From assembly GCA_016838895.1 (NCBI GenBank), contig JAEKNU010000007.1, positions 1 to 64,000 of the forward strand: a stretch of DNA of 64,000 nucleotides, read 5' to 3'. A program made the translations under genes and the position numbers. This stretch comes from Chloroflexota bacterium (GTDB lineage Bacteria; Chloroflexota; Anaerolineae; Anaerolineales; Anaerolineaceae). The notes under the pieces were generated by a model. It did not search any database and was not told where the DNA came from. It saw nothing but the letters and a program-made list of their open reading frames with translations. Positions 62,920 to 64,000 of the stretch are shown piece by piece; position 1 is the stretch's first letter; each line of letters opens with the position of its first letter.

Positions 62920-64000
62920 TCAGCTCAAATAATCATTTCGCAGTTGCCAGTAGTGTGTAAATGCGCCGCCTTTCTTTACCAGCGCTTCAAAATTGCCCCG
63001 CTCCAGAATGCTGCCCTGCTGAACAAATAATATTTCATCAAAGCGCGATAGATATTTCAAACGATGTGTTACCCAGATTACCCCCCGTTGCCCAACGTTG
63101 TCCAATACCTTTTGTATTAACTGATCTTCTGTCTCTGCATCCAGATTGGCAGTTGGTTCATCCAGCACAATAAACGCGGATGGCTTCAGCCAAGCCCGTG
63201 CAATCGCCAGTCGCTGCTTCTCTCCTGCACTGATATTCATGGCGGATTCCTGCAATTGCGTATCCAATCCGTTTGGTAATGCAGCAAACCAATCACTCAA
63301 TTGCACAAATTCAAGCGCTTGAATCATTTTTTTGTCAGAACATGCTGTATCGCTAATTATCAGATTTTCCCGTAAGGTCTGATGGAATAAAAATGGCATC
63401 TGCCCAGCAATCGCCAAATGATTTCGGTACACATCTCGATTTAATGTGGTTAATGGTGAATCATTGACATTTACTCTGCCGCTGTCTGCCGTCCGAAATC
63501 CCTGCAAGAGTTGTAAAATTGTGGATTTTCCTCCCCCGCTGGGCCCCACAATCGCCAACCGTTTACCCGCAGCCATTGCAAAGTTGATGTCCTGTAATGC
63601 CGGATACCGTTCATCTTCATAGGAATAGCTGACCTGTTCAAAATTGATTTCCTTCACATCACCAACTGATGCAAGCAGTTCATCAGGTTGATTTGATGCG
63701 GCATTGGTAACTTCCTCCAGACGGCTGATCGCCTGATTGACTTTGCCCAACTGCACGGCTGCCTGTCCCAGAGATTGGGTCGCCTCAAAGGAAGCCAATA
63801 CCATTAACCCACTGACGGATATCAGAACTGGATTAAATCCGGCTGTGTGGGTTGCCTGGATCACTGTCAGAAGCGTCATAATAAATGTTGTTTGCAGTAT
63901 CAGAAAATTTATCAGGTTAATTCCTTCACTTAAGGTATCCAGATGGTCTTCTTTGGTTTTAATTTGCGTAGCCGTTTTGTTCAACCGTGTCATGGCTTGT
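62920..64000 (-). CDS. CydC-like ABC transporter, ATP-binding/permease (partial)
   Basis: The C-terminal 360 residues of an ABC exporter half-transporter; the frame is open past the window end. The membrane part shows helices at about 28-48 and 53-75 of the visible portion. The nucleotide-binding domain has Walker A GPSGGGKST, the signature NISAGEKQR, Walker B FIVLDEPTANLD and WVTHRL. It resembles CydC, which with CydD exports glutathione or cysteine for cytochrome bd assembly. A cydD partner would lie beyond 64000. CydC identity is moderate; another exporter is possible. Confidence 0.78.
   Translation of the reverse strand, partial: QAMTRLNKTATQIKTKEDHLDTLSEGINLINFLILQTTFIMTLLTVIQATHTAGFNPVLISVSGLMVLASFEATQSLGQAAVQLGKVNQAISRLEEVTNAASNQPDELLASVGDVKEINFEQVSYSYEDERYPALQDINFAMAAGKRLAIVGPSGGGKSTILQLLQGFRTADSGRVNVNDSPLTTLNRDVYRNHLAIAGQMPFLFHQTLRENLIISDTACSDKKMIQALEFVQLSDWFAALPNGLDTQLQESAMNISAGEKQRLAIARAWLKPSAFIVLDEPTANLDAETEDQLIQKVLDNVGQRGVIWVTHRLKYLSRFDEILFVQQGSILERGNFEALVKKGGAFTHYWQLRNDYLS

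Overview
The window is a gene-dense bacterial segment (about 57 protein genes, one tRNA, no rRNA, CRISPR array, prophage or recognisable insertion sequence). The A+T-leaning base composition and gene repertoire suggest an anaerobic or microaerophilic member of the Chloroflexota, most likely Anaerolineae. The supporting genes are LysM-M23 and DUF3048 lipoproteins in tandem copies, Ser/Thr kinases fused to PD40 propellers, Thr/Pro-rich surface proteins, a long-form formate-THF ligase, a protein disulfide oxidoreductase, SelA and cytochrome bd. The assignment is inferred from content, not from a marker-gene tree.

Layout. 1-5222: the end of an upstream gene with its terminator, then a HIT protein and three tandem LysM-M23 lipoproteins. 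5228-11620 (minus): a nine-gene operon holding a membrane protein, selA, an M24 peptidase, tsaD, an ECF sigma factor, a zinc anti-sigma factor, a zinc ribbon protein, a protein disulfide oxidoreductase and an OsmC protein. 11707-14313: a frameshifted Fpg-type glycosylase, a DUF6062 protein and a PHP phosphoesterase. 14329-25194: a promoter and leader region followed by metH, an Hcy-methyltransferase/MTHFR fusion, coaX, coaBC, two DUF3048 lipoproteins and a phosphoesterase. 25209-36537: a DUF4349 lipoprotein, GH36 alpha-galactosidase, a divergent dinG, an XRE-cupin regulator, formate-THF ligase, and a looser stretch with a nonsense-disrupted reductase gene. 36541-44779: tRNA-Leu(UAA), a PHP protein, a pseudouridine catabolism pair, a Thr/Pro-rich surface protein and two tandem Ser/Thr kinases. 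44798-55250 (minus): an envelope/exopolysaccharide operon led by ridA and a two-component system. 55269-57754: cydAB. 57799-60533: prfA-prmC-tsaC. 60532-64000: a VIT/VWA protein and a CydC-like ABC exporter cut by the window end.

The strongest non-coding signal is upstream of metH. A good promoter (14329-14357) is followed by an 18-codon leader ORF with three consecutive Met codons, a hairpin directly after those codons, a 10-bp pairing that would compete with the terminator, and an intrinsic terminator, all before metH. This is the layout of ribosome-mediated attenuation, here apparently sensing methionine. Other regulatory signals read directly from the sequence are a LexA-type SOS box over the dinG promoter, whose transcript may be leaderless, and a Rex-like operator over the cydAB promoter.

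Gene-integrity oddities are an apparent ACG start codon for prmC, a one-base frameshift in the Fpg gene at an A6 run, and two in-frame stop codons within five codons of a dihydrofolate-reductase-like gene.
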